This document shows, piece by piece, positions 18,401-26,422 of a stretch of 64,000 nucleotides of DNA. A program made the position numbers and the translations under genes. Within the stretch, counting starts at the first letter, position 1; every line of letters begins with the position of its first letter. The stretch is from Amycolatopsis solani (GTDB taxonomy: Bacteria > Actinomycetota > Actinomycetes > Mycobacteriales > Pseudonocardiaceae): the NCBI RefSeq assembly GCF_033441515.1, contig NZ_JAWQJT010000003.1, positions 1,550,001 through 1,614,000 of the forward strand. Reading direction: 5' to 3'. Under the pieces are notes generated by a model. That model was not told where the DNA came from. It saw nothing but the letters and a program-made list of their open reading frames with translations, and made no database searches.

Positions 18401-18657
18401 ATCTCGACCGGCTCGTCGCCCCGCGACACGGTCAGCGGGCCGAGGACGCCGATCCGCACCGGCTCCGGCGGGGCCTCGGCGAGCACCTCGCGCAACCGCC
18501 GTTCGGTCTCCGGGCGCGGCCGCCGCACGCTGCCGAGCTCGGCGTTGCGGACCGCGCGCAGGCTCAGTCCGGCGCGCTCGGCGAGCTGGGCCTGGGTGAG
18601 CCCGGCGAGCACGCGGCGCTCACGAAGCCATCCGGCGAACGACCGGCCTTCCTCCAC
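15412..18657 (-). CDS. XRE-BTAD-NB-ARC-TPR regulator (AfsR/SARP-like)
   Basis: This 1081-residue regulator starts with a Cro/C1-type helix-turn-helix (about residues 8-60; LTQAQLAERAGLSLRAVRNAE). Next come an OmpR-like DNA-binding plus bacterial transcriptional activation domain (about 66-310). An NB-ARC ATPase has Walker A GTGGVGKTA near 352 and LLVLDNAG as Walker B. About ten tetratricopeptide repeats follow from residue 700. AfsR-type proteins integrate signals and activate secondary metabolism. The extra XRE domain gives two DNA-binding modules in one chain. No biosynthetic cluster is next to it, so its targets may be distant. It is monocistronic here. Confidence 0.93.
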   Translation of the reverse strand: MEEGRSFAGWLRERRVLAGLTQAQLAERAGLSLRAVRNAELGSVRRPRPETERRLREVLAEAPPEPVRIGVLGPLTVSRGDEPVEIGAEKQRLILALLALQPNRTVRREDLVDVVWDEPPPSCLDLLHTYVARLRRALRPADLIATDKGGYRLSVGESELDLLEFEALIARDAPGEALELWRGPALADVGRLRQHPARLGLAMRRAKAVMAYAGVADPEDAAVHLRVLTAEEPLNESAHARLMLVLAASGRQAAALDVFEDVRRRLADELGIEPGPELRAAHHQVLRQDFAGPEPPARVPAQLPADVPGFRGRAAQLAELDELLHREDGDTGARIAVLSGTGGVGKTALAVHWAQRSPAEFPDGQLYLDLHGYGTVRPVEPGDALSGFLRALGVPGTDIPTEPDERAAKFRTALAGRRMLLVLDNAGSVGQVRPLLPGSPSCLVLVTSRDALPGLVARHGARRVLVDLLTDDEARDLLRALLGPRVDEEPEATAALIGYSARLPLALRLVAELALSREGERLAALAAELADERRRLDLLDGGGDPLTAVRAVFSWSYRHLPADAARVFRLCGLHPGRDLTPVAIAALADVPLPEAERLTGVLVRAHLAQQTGDDRVQLHDLLRVYAAELAAAEPDESRAAQERLFDCYVRSAAQAMDVVLPQERHLRPVVPDPDVKVIEAQAWLEAERRNLLAVAAHATRHGWADHLRLLSGILWHYLDVGGYHEEALVLHTHASALAHDAGDRAAEAEPLTLIALGHWRVGRSREARRYLEEALVLVRETGDRRTEIHVLNTLGLVCRALGRFAEAITYSTEALAVARKTGDRTSEGLVLIVLGCSCRGIGRYAEAAGYHREALALARETADRTSEGYALVNLGDALSAQGEHDEAAQALEEGLEHFRAMGVRVSEGYALGILGDVEHARGRYAEAADHLERAMEIARETGSPTNRGVALKHLGDVRLAQGRPVEAARHLEEALGLARECGDRGVESRVLNSLGAVAAARGATSDALAYHREALAAAKKTGCGPEQGRAHCGLGEVHCGLGDAVAAREHWERALACYAGERVPGAIRVRNHLAALDRAAG

Positions 18658-18858
18658 AGGCGTCCTCTCCCTGCGTGCCCGAACGGAACGTACCGCTCAA
18701 GCATCACGATCGTGCCTCCCCACCTGTACCACCGAACGGCGAAGATAACCGTTTCCGCAGGTACGGACCGTGACCGCGGCGTGACGCGGCAGTACAGGCG
18801 CTCGTCCACCACGAGTTCCTAGGCTTTCTCCGTCCGGTGGTGACGAGGGGTTCGCGGA

Positions 18859-18887
18859 GCAGCCGTCGCGTGGGGTACGACGGCTGC
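18859..18887. terminator. Hairpin downstream of the alpha/beta hydrolase gene
   Basis: A perfect 10-bp stem, GCAGCCGTCG (18859-18868) with CGACGGCTGC (18878-18887), has a 9-nt loop. It sits 12 nt past the hydrolase stop on the minus strand and probably terminates that transcript. The remaining bases back to 18657 hold the promoter region of the large regulator and show no gene. Confidence 0.6.
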
Positions 18888-18899
18888 ACCACGAGCCAT

Positions 18900-19628
18900 T
18901 CAGACGCCGAAGCGCGCCAGCAGGGCGCGAACGGCGGCTGGGTCCTCGACGTGGGCGTTGTGCCCGAGGCCGGCGAGGGTGACCGCGTCCGGGTCCAGCG
19001 CGCGCAGCTGCTCCGGACGGCTCATGGGGTCGTGCTCGCCCGCCGCCAGCACGACCGGGCACCGCGCCGCGGCGAGCAGCGCCGGCATGTCCGGTGCGCC
19101 GACGCCGAACGCGGCCGGGTCCATCGCGAGGCGCCAACCTCCCTCGGTCTCGCGAAGCCCGGCCGGGTCCGCGGGCGCGATGCCGAGCAGCCCGGACACC
19201 TTCAGGTACGCCTGTTCGGCGTCTTCCCGCGTCTCGAACACCCGCGCCGGCTTGGCCGCGAAGCTCGCCGCGCGCCCGAGGTCGTCCTGGCTCCACTCGA
19301 CCTTCACCCCGAGCGCCAGCACGCCCGCGACCTCGACGTCGTACTTCCCGGACGCCAGTTCCAGCGCCAGCACCCCACCGAGCGAATGGCCGGCGACGAG
19401 GAACGGTCCCGTTCCCGGCAGCGCGCGGGCGACGGCGGCGGTGAGCGTCTGGAAGCTGTAGTGCGGCAAGGGTGCGGACGGGCCGTGGCCGGGCAGGTCG
19501 GGCACCAGGACGCGGCGGGCGAGCGGCGGGGTGAAGTGGGCCCACACGGCGCCGGTCGCGCCCAGGCCGTGCAGCAGGACGACGGCCGGTTCGCCTTCGC
19601 CGCCGGTGCGCATGTTCAGGGTGTCCAT
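18900..19628 (-). CDS. Alpha/beta hydrolase
   Basis: This 242-residue hydrolase has the oxyanion-hole segment LLHGLGATG (about residue 18), the nucleophile elbow GHSLGG with Ser82, an acid-bearing AAGEHDPMSRPEQL segment, and the catalytic His in LGHNAHVEDP near residue 222. Substrates of such enzymes include esters, lactones and carbon-carbon cleavage products. It is transcribed divergently from the P450 gene with only 47 nt between starts. Shared control with the P450/LysR pair is therefore likely, although the substrate is not known. Confidence 0.9.
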   Translation of the reverse strand: MDTLNMRTGGEGEPAVVLLHGLGATGAVWAHFTPPLARRVLVPDLPGHGPSAPLPHYSFQTLTAAVARALPGTGPFLVAGHSLGGVLALELASGKYDVEVAGVLALGVKVEWSQDDLGRAASFAAKPARVFETREDAEQAYLKVSGLLGIAPADPAGLRETEGGWRLAMDPAAFGVGAPDMPALLAAARCPVVLAAGEHDPMSRPEQLRALDPDAVTLAGLGHNAHVEDPAAVRALLARFGV

Positions 19629-19675
19629 CCGCGCAGCCTGCCAAATTGTCGGTGGCCGCGGCTAGGGTCGGCGGC

Positions 19676-20929
19676 GTGGCGATCACCGATCCGGACACCT
19701 ACGTGCGAGGGGTCCCGTACGACGAGCTGGCGCGGCTGCGGCGCGCCGGCCCGGTGGTGCGCGTGGACGACTTCTGGGCCGTGCTCGGGCACGCCGAGGT
19801 ACGGCGGGTGCTGCGCGACCCCGGCGTGTTTTCGTCCCAGCTCGGCGGGACGCAGATCCGCGACGCGGCCGACCTCGCGTACGTGCGCAAGATGATGCTG
19901 AACATGGACCCGCCGGAGCACGGCAGGCTGCGCGGGCTGCTGACCAAGGCGTTCACCCCGCGGGCGATCGCGAAACTGACGTCGCAGATCGAGACGTGGG
20001 CGCGCGACCTCGTCGCGGCGGTGGCCGGTGACGGCGAGTGCGACTTCGCCGCGGTGGCGGCGGATCTGCCGCTGATCACCCTGGCCGGGGTGTTCGGCGT
20101 GCCGGAGCAGGACCGGCGGCTGATGTACGACTGGAGCAACCGCGTGATCGGCTACCAGGACGCCGAATACGCGGTCAGCTCCACGGTTTCCGCCGCCGAG
20201 GTGAGCGAGCTGGCGCGGGCCGCGCTCGCCGTCCGCCCGTCGCCGGGGCCGGAGGGGTCGATGCCGGATCCGCGGACGCGCGCGGGCATGCCGGACCTCT
20301 ACGCGTACGCGAACGCGCTCGGCGAGCACAAGCGCTCGCACCCAGGTGACGACGTCATGAGCACCCTGATGCGGCACGTGGGCGACGACGGCGAGCGCGT
20401 CTCGCTCGCCGAGTTCGAGAACCTGTTCTGGCTGTTTTCCGTGGCGGGCAACGAAACCCTGCGCAACGGGCTGCCCGGCGGGATGCTCGCGCTGCTCTCG
20501 CACCCCGCGGAATACCGGCGGCTGCTGGCGGACCGGTCGCTGCTGCCGTCGGCGGTCGAGGAGATGCTCCGGTGGTGGACGCCGGTCATGCACTTCCGGC
20601 GCACCGCGGTTTCCGGCGTTCGGCTGTCCGATGTGGACATCGGCGCCGGGGACAAGGTCGTGGTGTGGTTCTCGTCGGCCAACCGCGATCCGGCCGTCTT
20701 CGCTTCGCCGGACACGTTCGACATCGGGCGCACGCCGAACGACCACCTCACCTTCGGCCACGGCCCGCACTTCTGCCTCGGCGCGCACCTGGCGCGGGTG
20801 CAAATGCGGGCGATGTTCGGCGCGGTCTTGGACCTGCTGGGTTTCGTCGAGCTCGCCGGCGAGCCGGTCCGGCTGCGGTCGAACTTCCAGAACGGCCTGA
20901 AGTCGCTGCCGATCCGGTGGGGTCGCTGA
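19676..20929 (+). CDS. Cytochrome P450
   Basis: This 417-residue soluble bacterial P450 monooxygenase has the I-helix motif AGNET, the K-helix ExxR in EEMLR, and the haem-binding loop FGHGPHFCLGAHLAR with the axial Cys near residue 367. It needs ferredoxin and reductase partners, none of which are encoded nearby. I chose GTG 19676, which has AGGGTC upstream; TTG 19646 is an alternative. Its stop overlaps the LysR start by one base (TGATG at 20927-20931). A distal insert around residues 190-205 is Pro/Gly-rich. The substrate is unknown. Confidence 0.95.
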   Translation: MAITDPDTYVRGVPYDELARLRRAGPVVRVDDFWAVLGHAEVRRVLRDPGVFSSQLGGTQIRDAADLAYVRKMMLNMDPPEHGRLRGLLTKAFTPRAIAKLTSQIETWARDLVAAVAGDGECDFAAVAADLPLITLAGVFGVPEQDRRLMYDWSNRVIGYQDAEYAVSSTVSAAEVSELARAALAVRPSPGPEGSMPDPRTRAGMPDLYAYANALGEHKRSHPGDDVMSTLMRHVGDDGERVSLAEFENLFWLFSVAGNETLRNGLPGGMLALLSHPAEYRRLLADRSLLPSAVEEMLRWWTPVMHFRRTAVSGVRLSDVDIGAGDKVVVWFSSANRDPAVFASPDTFDIGRTPNDHLTFGHGPHFCLGAHLARVQMRAMFGAVLDLLGFVELAGEPVRLRSNFQNGLKSLPIRWGR

Positions 20930-21816
20930 TGGAGATCCGGGAGATGCGGGCGTTCGTCGCGGTGGTCGAAGCCGGGGCGATGTCGAAGGCGGCGCGGCAG
21001 CTGCACGTCAGCCAGCCGGCGCTGTCCCAGACGATCACTTCGCTGGAACGGCGGCTCGGCCTCCAGCTGCTGGTCCGCACGAGCACCGGCGTGCAGACCA
21101 CCGAAGCCGGGGCGACGCTGCTGAGCGAGTCCCGCGCGGTGCTGGCCCGGCACGACCAGGCCCTCGCCGCGCTGGCCCGGCACACCACGACCGGGGTGTT
21201 GCGCGTCGGCGTCCCCCTGGAACTGCCACCGGAACTGCTGCCCTCGGCGCTCGCGCGGCTGGCGGCGGCGTACCCGGACACGCGGGTGCAGGCGCGGCAC
21301 CTGTCGTCGGTGGCGCAGGTGGTCGCGCTGCGGGCGGGCGAGCTGGACGTCGGGCTGGTGCGCGAGCGCCCGCCGGGGTCCGACCTCGACGCGGTGCTCG
21401 TGGTGGCGGAGGACGTCGGCGTCCTGCTGGCCGCGGACGTGGCGGAGAGGCTGGGCTCGCCGGTCCGGCTGGAGGACCTGGCCGGGCTGGAGTGGTTCGC
21501 GTTCGCCCGCGCGGGCAGCCCGGCGTGGTACGACGAGCTGGCGGCGATCCTGCGCAGTCACGGCCTCGACGTCGGGCCGGAGGTGCCGGAGGAGCGGCGG
21601 CTGATCGTCGAGCTGAAGATCCCGGCGGTCAACTCGGGTGGGGCGTATGCGTTCGCGCCGCCCCAGTGGCCGTACCCGCTGCCGGACACGGTGCGGTGGG
21701 TGCCCCTCGCCGGCACCCCGATCGTCCGGCGGACGTGGGCGGTCTGGCCCGCGGCGTCGCACCGGCGTGACCTCGCGGAGTTCGTCGCGGCGCTGGAGGA
21801 CTATCGACAGAACTGA
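20929..21816 (+). CDS. LysR family transcriptional regulator
   Basis: This 295-residue regulator has the LysR winged helix at residues 1-60 (MRAFVAVVEAGAMSKAARQL, then SQPALSQTITSLERRLG) and a periplasmic-binding-protein-like effector domain. It is translationally coupled to the P450 gene by a 1-nt overlap, so it is transcribed with its presumed target rather than divergently, which is less common for LysR. It may autoregulate the P450 operon and the divergent hydrolase. The effector ligand is unknown. Confidence 0.93.
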   Translation: MEIREMRAFVAVVEAGAMSKAARQLHVSQPALSQTITSLERRLGLQLLVRTSTGVQTTEAGATLLSESRAVLARHDQALAALARHTTTGVLRVGVPLELPPELLPSALARLAAAYPDTRVQARHLSSVAQVVALRAGELDVGLVRERPPGSDLDAVLVVAEDVGVLLAADVAERLGSPVRLEDLAGLEWFAFARAGSPAWYDELAAILRSHGLDVGPEVPEERRLIVELKIPAVNSGGAYAFAPPQWPYPLPDTVRWVPLAGTPIVRRTWAVWPAASHRRDLAEFVAALEDYRQN

Positions 21817-21920
21817 TCGCGGGCATAAGCAGCGCCGAACGCGCTTCCGGAAGTCTTTTTCCGTTGCCGCGCTTGAACTCCGTGAACGGGGAAACACCCC
21901 GGTCGCGGAGGAGTTGAGCG

Positions 21921-22667
21921 ATGAGTACGGAACTGTCCGGGTCGACGGCACTGGTGACCGGCGGGACGAGCGGCATCGGCCGCGCGACGGCGATCGCGCT
22001 GGCCGGGCTCGGCGCCCACGTCGTCCTGTCCGGCCGGGACGCCGGGCGCGGCGCCGAGGTCGTCTCGGCCATCCGGGAAGCGGGCGGCAAAGCCGACTTC
22101 GTGGCGGCCGACCTGACGGACGCGGCATCGGCGAAGGCGCTCGCCGACCGGGCGCGGGAAGTCGGCGGGCACGTCGACGTGCTGGTGAACAACGCCGGCA
22201 TCTTCCCCACCGGCCCGACGGCGTCGCTGACCGAGGCCGACTTCGACCGCGTCTACACGACGAACGTGAAGGTGCCGTTCTTCCTCGTCGCCGAACTGGC
22301 CCCGGAGATGGCCGCCCGAGGTCACGGCGCGATCGTCAACGTGTCCACGATGGTGGCGACGCGGGGCATGACGGGCATGGCGCTGTACGGCTCGTCGAAG
22401 GCGTCGGTGGAGCTGCTGACGAAGGCGTGGGCGGCGGAGTTCGGCCCGTCCGGTGTCCGCGTCAACGCGGTCAGCCCGGGCCCGACCCGCACCGAGGGCA
22501 CAGCGGTCTTCGGCGACGGCCTGGACGAGCTGGCCTCAGCGGGCCCGGCGGGCCGAGTGGCGGCACCGTCCGAGATCGCGGCGGCGATCGCGTTCCTGGT
22601 GGCGGACAAGGCCAGCTTCATCCAGGGCGCAATCCTCCCGGTGGACGGCGGCCGCCTGGCGGTGTGA
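21921..22667 (+). CDS. Short-chain dehydrogenase/reductase
   Basis: This classical SDR of 248 residues has the NAD(P)-binding motif TGGTSGIG (13-20), a VLVNNAG segment near 87-93, catalytic Ser142 and YxxxK with Tyr156 and Lys160. The C-terminal VDGG ending is the usual one. An Arg in LSGRDAGRG after strand 2 favours NADP(H). It begins 104 nt after the LysR gene, so it may be part of the same transcript, but a separate promoter is possible. The substrate is undetermined. Confidence 0.93.
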   Translation: MSTELSGSTALVTGGTSGIGRATAIALAGLGAHVVLSGRDAGRGAEVVSAIREAGGKADFVAADLTDAASAKALADRAREVGGHVDVLVNNAGIFPTGPTASLTEADFDRVYTTNVKVPFFLVAELAPEMAARGHGAIVNVSTMVATRGMTGMALYGSSKASVELLTKAWAAEFGPSGVRVNAVSPGPTRTEGTAVFGDGLDELASAGPAGRVAAPSEIAAAIAFLVADKASFIQGAILPVDGGRLAV

Positions 22668-22684
22668 GCCCCTCCGGGGCGGTG

Positions 22685-23497
22685 TCACCTCAGGAAGGTG
22701 ACGCCGTCCCGGGGGCGCTCGTCCACCGTCAGCGAGAAGACGTCCGGGCGCGCGTAATGCCCCGACACGTCGAGGCTCTGCCGCGCCGTCACAACGTCCT
22801 TCCGGTCGATCTCCGCCGTGATCAGGCCCTCCGCGTCCCGCAGCGGCCCGGCCAGCACGTCGCCCAGTGGGCCGACGATCACGCTGCCGCCGCGGAACGG
22901 GTCGTCGCCCGAAGTCTCGTACGGGCACGCCGAAATCACGAAACACCGGCCCTCGTCCGCGATGTGGCGCATCGACGCCTGCCAGACGTCGCGGTCGTCC
23001 GCCGTCGGGGCGCACCAGATCTCCACGCCTTTCGCGTACATCGCCGCGCGGAACAGCGGCATGTGGTTCTCCCAGCAGATCGCCGCGCCCGCCAGGCCCG
23101 CCGCCGTCGGGACGGCCGGGAGGGTCGAGCCGTCGCCGCGGCCCCAGGCCAGGCGCTCGCGGGCGGTCGGGACCAGCTTGCGGTGCTTGGCGACCAAGCC
23201 CAGCGCCGGGTCGAGGAACACCGCCGTGCTGTACAGCGTCGAGCCGTCGCGCTCGATCACGCCGGCGACCAGCGAGGCGCCCGTCCGGGCCGAAAGCCCG
23301 GCCAGCGCGGTGGTCTCCGGCCCGGGGACCGTCACCGACGCGCCGAAGTAGTCCGCGAACGGCACCCGGCCCGGGTACCCGCCGAGGACCGCTTCGGGCA
23401 GGACCACCAGCGAGGTGCCCCGGATTTCGTCCTCGAAAGTCAAGATCCGCTCGACCGGAACCCCGGTCCCGAGCTGCAGGGCACCGACGAGCGTCAT
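22685..23497 (-). CDS. Nitrilase superfamily carbon-nitrogen hydrolase
   Basis: This 270-residue hydrolase has the nitrilase catalytic residues Glu35 ([10 protein letters not shown]), Lys107 (KHRKLVPT) and Cys141 (AICWENHMP). The family cleaves nitriles, amides or carbamoyl groups. The segment around Cys141 (CWENHMP) is like that of true aliphatic or aromatic nitrilases, although the protein is shorter than many of them (about 330 residues). Its ATG overlaps the stop of the upstream DUF1295 gene (ATGA, 23494-23497). The two are translationally coupled. Confidence 0.9.
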   Translation of the reverse strand: MTLVGALQLGTGVPVERILTFEDEIRGTSLVVLPEAVLGGYPGRVPFADYFGASVTVPGPETTALAGLSARTGASLVAGVIERDGSTLYSTAVFLDPALGLVAKHRKLVPTARERLAWGRGDGSTLPAVPTAAGLAGAAICWENHMPLFRAAMYAKGVEIWCAPTADDRDVWQASMRHIADEGRCFVISACPYETSGDDPFRGGSVIVGPLGDVLAGPLRDAEGLITAEIDRKDVVTARQSLDVSGHYARPDVFSLTVDERPRDGVTFLR

Positions 23498-24273
23498 CCG
23501 CGAGCCGGCCACGGGACCACCGCGGACGTCCGCCGCTGGTAGTCCGCGTACTCGGAGTACCGGCTCAGCGTGATGCTCTCGGTGAACTTCGTCGAGCCGA
23601 CGAACAACAGCGTGAGCAACACCGCTCCGATGACCGTCCACTGCAGACCGCCGGCGACGATCCCGAACACCGCGATCACCCACCACTGCGCCTGCTCGAA
23701 GAAGAAGTTCGGGTGCCGCGAATACCGGAACAGCCCGCTCTGCAGGAACCGCGTCGGCGCGCGGCCCGCGTGCTTCTCGCGGTGGAACACCCACTGCTGC
23801 TGGTCCGCGATCGTCTCCCCGACCAGGAACGCCAGGAAAACCACCGCGACGACGACGTCCGCCACCCCGAACGAGCCCCGGTGCTCGTAAGCGGTCAACG
23901 CCGGCAGCGTGATCAGCAGCAGGATCGCGTTCTGGTACAGCGAGATGAAGAAGAAGTTGAACACCTGGAACTGCCACGGCGCCATCCGTTCGCGCAGCAC
24001 CGCCCACCGGTAGTCCTCGCCGCCGGGGGCGTAACCACCCTTCCGGGCGAAGTTGAACGTCAGCCGGATCCCCCACAAGGTGACGAGCGCGAACATCACG
24101 TTCAGCCGGGCGTCGGCGAACCCGGCGGCGCCGGCGAAGATCGCCAGGTAGACGACCGGGACGATCGACCAGATCCGGTCCACCCAGGAGTACTCCCTGG
24201 TCAGCACGGAAGCCAGCCAGGTGCCGAGCGTCACCCCGGCGAAGACGTACAGGCAGACCCGCAGCGCGTCCAT
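23494..24273 (-). CDS. DUF1295 / steroid 5-alpha-reductase-like membrane protein
   Basis: This 259-residue integral membrane protein has about six hydrophobic helices. Its conserved C-terminal region ([19 protein letters not shown], then [20 protein letters not shown]) defines DUF1295 within the steroid reductase/isoprenylcysteine methyltransferase clan. Such proteins are NADPH-dependent reductases or methyltransferases acting on lipids; the reaction here is unknown. The ATG at 24273 begins a hydrophobic segment at once, and longer reading is hydrophilic and unlikely. It is coupled to the downstream nitrilase and divergent from the EXPERA-domain gene, with 30 nt between starts. Confidence 0.88.
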   Translation of the reverse strand: MDALRVCLYVFAGVTLGTWLASVLTREYSWVDRIWSIVPVVYLAIFAGAAGFADARLNVMFALVTLWGIRLTFNFARKGGYAPGGEDYRWAVLRERMAPWQFQVFNFFFISLYQNAILLLITLPALTAYEHRGSFGVADVVVAVVFLAFLVGETIADQQQWVFHREKHAGRAPTRFLQSGLFRYSRHPNFFFEQAQWWVIAVFGIVAGGLQWTVIGAVLLTLLFVGSTKFTESITLSRYSEYADYQRRTSAVVPWPARG

Positions 24274-24303
24274 GCCCTCACAATAGGACTTAAGATCGGC
24301 GGC

Positions 24304-24795
24304 ATGAACCTGCCGCTGCGGGAACGGAAGATCGACGTCTTCTTCGCGGTGCTGTTCTCGGCCTTCACGGTGACGTCGCTGATCAGCGACCTGCTGCCGA
24401 CCGTCGGCGTCGACTTCTCGAAGCCGACGGGCAACTTCTTCGTCGACTCCAACTACTGGTACGCCCACGACGCCGACCCGCTGTTCATGCACCCGCCGGA
24501 CTGGATGCGGATCGTCACCGGGCTCTCGGCGTTCGTCTACCTGCCGTTCTACGTCGTGCTCGTCTTCGCGCTGCTCACCGGCCAGAACTGGATCCAGCTG
24601 CCGTCGGTGGTCTACGCGACGATGATCGTCACGCTGACCGGGATCGTCGTGTTCGGCGTCGAGTTCTTCGGCGACCCGGCCACCCGCACCGGCAACCCGG
24701 CGAAGTTCCTCGCCTTCAACCTGCCCTACGTCCTGGTGCCGCTCCTGCTGCTGGTCCGGATGCGCAAGCCACTCCCGTTCACCCGCCGTTTCTGA
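24304..24795 (+). CDS. EXPERA-like (emopamil-binding / TMEM97-type) membrane protein
   Basis: This 163-residue protein has four predicted membrane helices and hydrophilic loops containing the pattern D-P-L-F-M-x-P-P-D-W-M-R. That pattern fits the EXPERA/DUF2781 fold shared by sterol isomerases and TMEM97. The assignment rests on helix layout and this pattern and is moderate. It diverges from the DUF1295 gene with a 30-nt gap and precedes the threonine synthase gene by 11 nt. Whether it binds sterols, hopanoids or other lipids is unknown. Confidence 0.65.
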   Translation: MNLPLRERKIDVFFAVLFSAFTVTSLISDLLPTVGVDFSKPTGNFFVDSNYWYAHDADPLFMHPPDWMRIVTGLSAFVYLPFYVVLVFALLTGQNWIQLPSVVYATMIVTLTGIVVFGVEFFGDPATRTGNPAKFLAFNLPYVLVPLLLLVRMRKPLPFTRRF

Positions 24796-24806
24796 CCGGA
24801 GGCGCC

Positions 24807-26018
24807 GTGCCGTACTCGTTCCTCAGCCACCTCGACTGCTCCCGGACCGGCGAGCGCTTCGACGCCGACGCCGTCCAAGGGCTTTCGCCGTCGGGCGCGC
24901 CGCTGCTCGCGCGGTACGACCTCGACGGTGTCCGCGAAGCCGTGACGCCGAAGGAGATCGGCGGCCGCGAGCCGACGCTGTGGCGCTACCACGAGGTCCT
25001 GCCGGTGCGCTCGCCCGAGCACGCCGTCAGCCTCGGCGAAGGCATGACGCCGTTGCTGCGGCTGCCGCGCTACGGCCGTGAGCTGGGGCTTTCGCGGCTG
25101 TGGATGAAGGACGAAGGCCTGGTCCCGACCGGCACGTTCAAGGCACGCGGCGCCGCCGTCGGCGTCTCGCGGGCGGCCGAACTCGGCGTGCGCGGGATCG
25201 CGATGCCGACGAACGGCAACGCCGGCGCGGCGTGGGCGTTGTACGCGGCGCGCGCGGGGCTGACGAGCCTGATCGCGATGCCGGACGACGCCCCCGCGAT
25301 CACCATGCGCGAGTGCGTTGCCGCGGGCGCCGAGCTGTACCGGGTGGACGGTCTCATCGGCGACGCGGGCAAGCTCATCGCCGCCGCGGTCCCGCGACGT
25401 CCCGGCGTGCAGGACGTCTCGACGTTGAAGGAGCCGTACCGCATCGAAGGCAAGAAGACGATGGGGTACGAGATCGCCGAGCAGTTCGGCTGGCGGCTGC
25501 CGGACGTCATCCTCTACCCCACCGGCGGCGGCGTCGGGATCATCGGCATCCACAAGGCACTGCTGGAGATGCGGGAGCTGGGCTGGGTGACCGGCGAGCT
25601 GCCGAAACTCGTCGCGGTGCAGGCGACCGGGTGCGCGCCGATCGTGTCCGCGTTCGAACGCGGCGCGCGCGAAAGCGAGCCGTTCCCCGACGCGCGGACG
25701 GTCGCGTTCGGCATCACCGTGCCCAAGGCCCTGGGTGATTTCCTCGTGCTGGACGCGGTTTACGAGACCGGTGGGACCGCGGTCGCCGTCACCGACGAAG
25801 AACTCCTTGCCGCGCAACGGGAACTCGCCGAGCGCGAAGGCACCTTCGTCTGCCCAGAAGGCGGAGCGTGCTTCGCCGCGCTGCGGCACCTTCGCGAGTC
25901 CGGGTGGCTCGAGGGCGACGAAGACGTCGTCGTGCTCAACACCGGCGCCGGGATCAAGTACCCGGAGACGGTGCCGCTCGACGTGCCGCTGCTGGCGAAG
26001 ACGGACTCGATTCCTTAG
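24807..26018 (+). CDS. thrC: Threonine synthase
   Basis: This 403-residue PLP enzyme of the threonine synthase/tryptophan synthase-beta fold has the PLP-binding Lys112 in PTGTFKARGA, LPTNGNAG-like loop MPTNGNAGAAWA and the phosphate-binding loop PTGGGVGIIG. The N-terminal CSRTGE segment matches short threonine synthases. It forms threonine from O-phosphohomoserine. It is not near other threonine-pathway genes, so this may be a second copy or a related lyase. GTG 24807 follows GGAGGC. Its stop overlaps the convergent ArsC-like gene by 4 nt. Confidence 0.82.
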   Translation: MPYSFLSHLDCSRTGERFDADAVQGLSPSGAPLLARYDLDGVREAVTPKEIGGREPTLWRYHEVLPVRSPEHAVSLGEGMTPLLRLPRYGRELGLSRLWMKDEGLVPTGTFKARGAAVGVSRAAELGVRGIAMPTNGNAGAAWALYAARAGLTSLIAMPDDAPAITMRECVAAGAELYRVDGLIGDAGKLIAAAVPRRPGVQDVSTLKEPYRIEGKKTMGYEIAEQFGWRLPDVILYPTGGGVGIIGIHKALLEMRELGWVTGELPKLVAVQATGCAPIVSAFERGARESEPFPDARTVAFGITVPKALGDFLVLDAVYETGGTAVAVTDEELLAAQRELAEREGTFVCPEGGACFAALRHLRESGWLEGDEDVVVLNTGAGIKYPETVPLDVPLLAKTDSIP

Positions 26019-26368
26019 AGGACCGAGCGAACCGTTTCGGGGTCGCGGGCGACGACGGTCGTGCCGTCGTCGGCGGTGATGATCGGCCGCTGGATCAGCT
26101 TCGGGTGCTCGGCCAGCGCGTCGATCCAGCGGGACCGGTCGTCGGGCGTGCGGCCCCACGTCTTGAGGCCGAGCTCCTTCGCGATCGGCTCGGCCGTGCG
26201 CGTGATGTCCCACGGTTCGAGGCCGAGGCGCTCGAGCACGCCGGTGAGTTCCGCCGCCGTCGGCGGGTCTTCGAGGTAGCGGCGCACGGTGTACTTCGCG
26301 CCCGCATCGTCGAGCATCGACACCGCGGACCGGCACTTCGCGCACGCCGGGTTGACCCAGATCTCCAC
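26015..26368 (-). CDS. ArsC/Spx family thioredoxin-fold protein
   Basis: This 117-residue thioredoxin-fold protein has a CxxC pair, Cys9 and Cys12 (NPACAKC). Next come RRYLEDPPT near residue 30 and the cis-proline region LIQRPIITADDGTTVVARDPE, as in the ArsC/YffB family. The GTG at 26368 immediately precedes the first strand. It may be a glutaredoxin-coupled arsenate reductase or a general redox protein. No arsenic-resistance genes are adjacent, so arsenate reduction is not assured. Confidence 0.85.
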   Translation of the reverse strand: MEIWVNPACAKCRSAVSMLDDAGAKYTVRRYLEDPPTAAELTGVLERLGLEPWDITRTAEPIAKELGLKTWGRTPDDRSRWIDALAEHPKLIQRPIITADDGTTVVARDPETVRSVL

Positions 26369-26393
26369 GCCGCGGAGCTTACCGCGCTGGTTT

Positions 26394-26416
26394 TGGAGCA
26401 GACGTTCTGTTACGGT
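26394..26416 (+). promoter_or_regulatory. Putative promoter and operator of the TetR-hydratase pair
   Basis: TTGGAG (26394-26399) and TACGGT (26411-26416), 11 spacer bases apart and so closer than a standard sigma-70 promoter, lie just before the TetR start at 26423. The interval contains CAGA-CGT-TCTG, a short inverted repeat suited to autorepression. The reading is tentative. Confidence 0.3.
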
Positions 26417-26422
26417 CGCGGC

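Noticed and set aside
14983..18822. 1279-codon plus-strand open frame
   Set aside because: It runs antisense to the well-supported regulator gene and has no recognisable domains.
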